A stretch of 64,000 nt of DNA from the NCBI GenBank assembly GCA_001596135.1, contig CP014773.1, forward strand, positions 1,178,001 to 1,242,000, read 5' to 3'. Of this stretch, positions 62,684 to 64,000 are shown one piece after another. Both the position numbers and the translations under genes were made by a program. Source of the stretch: Mucilaginibacter sp. PAMC 26640 (lineage in GTDB: Bacteria > Bacteroidota > Bacteroidia > Sphingobacteriales > Sphingobacteriaceae). Numbering within the stretch: the first letter of the stretch is position 1; each line of letters opens with the position of its first letter. The notes below the pieces were generated by a model, which worked only from the letters and a program-made list of their open reading frames with translations, was not told the origin of the DNA and did not search any database.

Positions 62684-63367
62684 CTAATTCCCGGCGAATA
62701 CAACTGATTTTGCCGCCATTTTTTTATTCACCCTGGTGATGTCCTTTCTATTCCCGGGGGTAAAGCTATAACTGGAAACCGTATCACCGGTTTTGGTAGC
62801 AATCAGGCAAATATTGTAATCCATATCGTTTGCCTTAACGTATTTCAAACGCGGCGGAGCATTCTCAGCGGGTGGCGGCAACAAGCCGTTTAATACCGCG
62901 AAGCCAATATTGGCCCATGCCGCTTCCTTAGCCGACATGTACCGCTCCCTGTCCATCTGCACTTTAATGACCAGGTCAGCGCCTATCATCCGGCCAACGC
63001 TGTCGGCCGGCATTGTCCAGGCCGTGCGCAGGTCAGCCATCTTCATTAATAGCAAAGCGTTGACGCTATCAGCACCCATCAGTTGCACAGGATATTGCCT
63101 GGAATGGCGCTCGTGGGTGTTCTTGTAATCAAAAAAAGTTTGAACCACCTCTGCCTGCAACTGGCGGCTTGCCTTTTGCTCTTCTGCATACCAGTCTTCT
63201 TCCTTTGGCTTTTCACCGCTGTAAAAAACATCAACAGGTAAAACAGCCAGTTTGCCGCCGATGGTATGTGAGGCTAAGTAGGCACGATTAATGTAAACCC
63301 CGCTACTGGCGCAAGAAGATGCAAATGTAGCTAAAGTGATCAGCAGGTTCAGGAGCTTTGTTTTCAT
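62684..63367 (-). CDS. Lipoprotein of unknown function
   Basis: 227 residues with a lipobox (TFASSCASSG). Mixed alpha/beta body with VYINRAYLASHTIGGKLAVLPV early and SVGRMIGADLVIKVQMDR, DYNICLIATKTGDTVSSYSF later; vaguely recalls GNA1162-type lipoproteins, which I cannot confirm. The ORF is open 153 codons upstream but that part overlaps the divergent LutB-like gene antisense; the lipoprotein signal at 63367 decides the start. Confidence 0.75.
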   Translation of the reverse strand: MKTKLLNLLITLATFASSCASSGVYINRAYLASHTIGGKLAVLPVDVFYSGEKPKEEDWYAEEQKASRQLQAEVVQTFFDYKNTHERHSRQYPVQLMGADSVNALLLMKMADLRTAWTMPADSVGRMIGADLVIKVQMDRERYMSAKEAAWANIGFAVLNGLLPPPAENAPPRLKYVKANDMDYNICLIATKTGDTVSSYSFTPGNRKDITRVNKKMAAKSVVFAGN

Positions 63368-63482
63368 TATTTGGGTAACTGTAACCAATACGAATAAAAG
63401 GGCTTGATTATTACCGGCAACGAAGAATAAATTGAACGGTAATCTATTAATCTTTCCAAGACCCGAAAAAGGCAATATTTTT

Positions 63483-63509
63483 AACTCAACCATAAAAGAT
63501 AATTGAGTT
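63483..63509. promoter_or_regulatory. Inverted repeat between divergent genes
   Basis: AACTCAA at 63483-63489 and TTGAGTT at 63503-63509, separated by 13 bases, in the promoter region of the LutB-like gene. TGAGTTTG at the right arm resembles a degenerate -7 box, so a regulator bound here could control transcription. Confidence 0.35.
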
Positions 63510-63526
63510 TGCTTAATTTCGCCAAA

Positions 63527-64000
63527 ATGGGAAACACCGCAGCAGCGTTTTTGGCAGCCTCCGAAGAGAAGGCATTCGAGATGGACCACCGGCGGATCAT
63601 CAATCATAACATAGATAAGTATGATACGGCTGTTGTTCGTGGTCAATCGCGGATGATCAACCTGGATAATTCCAAAAAAAAGGGCCATGCCATTAAATGG
63701 AAAGTAATGGAAAATCTGGATAAATTCCTGCCGGAATTCGAAGCCAATTTCCAAAAGCGCGGAGGTAAGGTGATCTGGGCCAATGATGCTGAAGAAGCCA
63801 ACCGCGAGATCCTTAGCATTATTCAAAAAGCCAACGCCAAAACGGTTATCAAATCCAAATCAATGGTTACCGAAGAAATTCAGTTGAATGAATTTTTAGA
63901 AAGCAACCAAATTGAATCATTGGAAAGCGACCTGGGCGAATATATTGTACAATTGCTTGGCCAAAAGCCATATCATATTGTTACCCCGGCCATGCACCTC
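63527..64000 (+). CDS. LutB/YkgF-like lactate utilisation iron-sulfur protein (partial)
   Basis: The first 158 codons of a gene cut by the window edge. The sequence is the N-terminal LUD-type domain of LutB-like proteins: FEMDHRRIINHNIDKYDTAV, GKVIWANDAEEANREILSII, KSKSMVTEEIQLNEFLE and the start of the HIVTPAMHL block. In full-length relatives two 4Fe-4S motifs follow, outside the window. Role: oxidation of L-lactate to pyruvate with LutA and LutC, whose genes may lie beyond the edge. Start ATG at 63527. Confidence 0.88.
   Translation, partial: MGNTAAAFLAASEEKAFEMDHRRIINHNIDKYDTAVVRGQSRMINLDNSKKKGHAIKWKVMENLDKFLPEFEANFQKRGGKVIWANDAEEANREILSIIQKANAKTVIKSKSMVTEEIQLNEFLESNQIESLESDLGEYIVQLLGQKPYHIVTPAMHL

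Noticed and set aside
63368..63826. Upstream part of the lipoprotein frame (153 codons)
   Set aside because: Antisense to the LutB-like gene and lies before the lipoprotein signal peptide.
1..64000. tRNA, rRNA, CRISPR array, insertion sequence or prophage
   Set aside because: Looked for cloverleaf-like T-loop patterns, regular direct repeats with unique spacers, transposase or integrase motifs and phage genes; none found.

Overview
The window looks like chromosomal DNA of a Bacteroidota member of the Sphingobacteriaceae type (Mucilaginibacter or Pedobacter-like). Support: a gliding-motility lipoprotein GldD, many Cys-lipoproteins, DUF4199, TM2 and DUF2752 membrane proteins, an Anbu-type peptidase operon, promoters of the Bacteroidota -7 form TAnnTTTG, few clear Shine-Dalgarno sites and about 40-45% GC. 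The genus is an inference from these features, not from a search. I see no rRNA, tRNA, CRISPR array, insertion sequence or prophage.

Layout. 0-9.7 kb: aspS with a lipoprotein FKBP isomerase, an M20 amidohydrolase, small ORFs beside a low-molecular-weight phosphatase, a class C beta-lactamase-like hydrolase and a DPP4-type peptidase. 9.8-17.5 kb: an AsmA-like protein, DUF1801 and VOC genes, then a two-gene redox signalling unit (cyclic-nucleotide-domain histidine kinase plus a receiver fused to a flavin reductase fold). 17.8-23 kb: five co-directional genes (circularly permuted ATP-grasp, alpha-E, transglutaminase, Anbu peptidase, second transglutaminase), the most system-like part of the window. 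23-26.6 kb: glycosyltransferase and methyltransferase, aroE and gldD. 26.6-35.7 kb: carbohydrate genes, including DUF1080, GMC oxidoreductase and its small subunit, which fit a 3-keto-glycoside route, with a TIM-barrel epimerase further on and an OMPLA-like outer-membrane protein and a DEAD-box helicase between.

35.8-49.5 kb is mostly housekeeping: peroxiredoxin, alpha/beta hydrolase, a lone receiver, small membrane proteins, mfd, a slipin, hpt, an M16 peptidase, def, and a NifU-like plus Mrp-like Fe-S pair. 49.5-64 kb: an AsmA-like/GT51 glycosyltransferase fusion, nitroreductase, gltX, dienelactone hydrolase-like protein, an ECF sigma factor with its probable anti-sigma partner, a large SPFH protein, a PAS/HisKA protein with no ATPase domain, rpsP-rimM, and the start of a LutB-like gene cut by the window edge.

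Several intergenic regions carry structured repeats that the genes do not explain: purine-rich word repeats with inverted arms at three loci, C/G-rich hairpins at two, helically phased TGGAAC motifs ahead of the sigma factor gene, and an approximately 105-bp-period array of REP-like palindromes at 57.64-58.15 kb. Several -7 boxes lie only 4-8 bases from the start codon, which suggests leaderless or nearly leaderless mRNAs.
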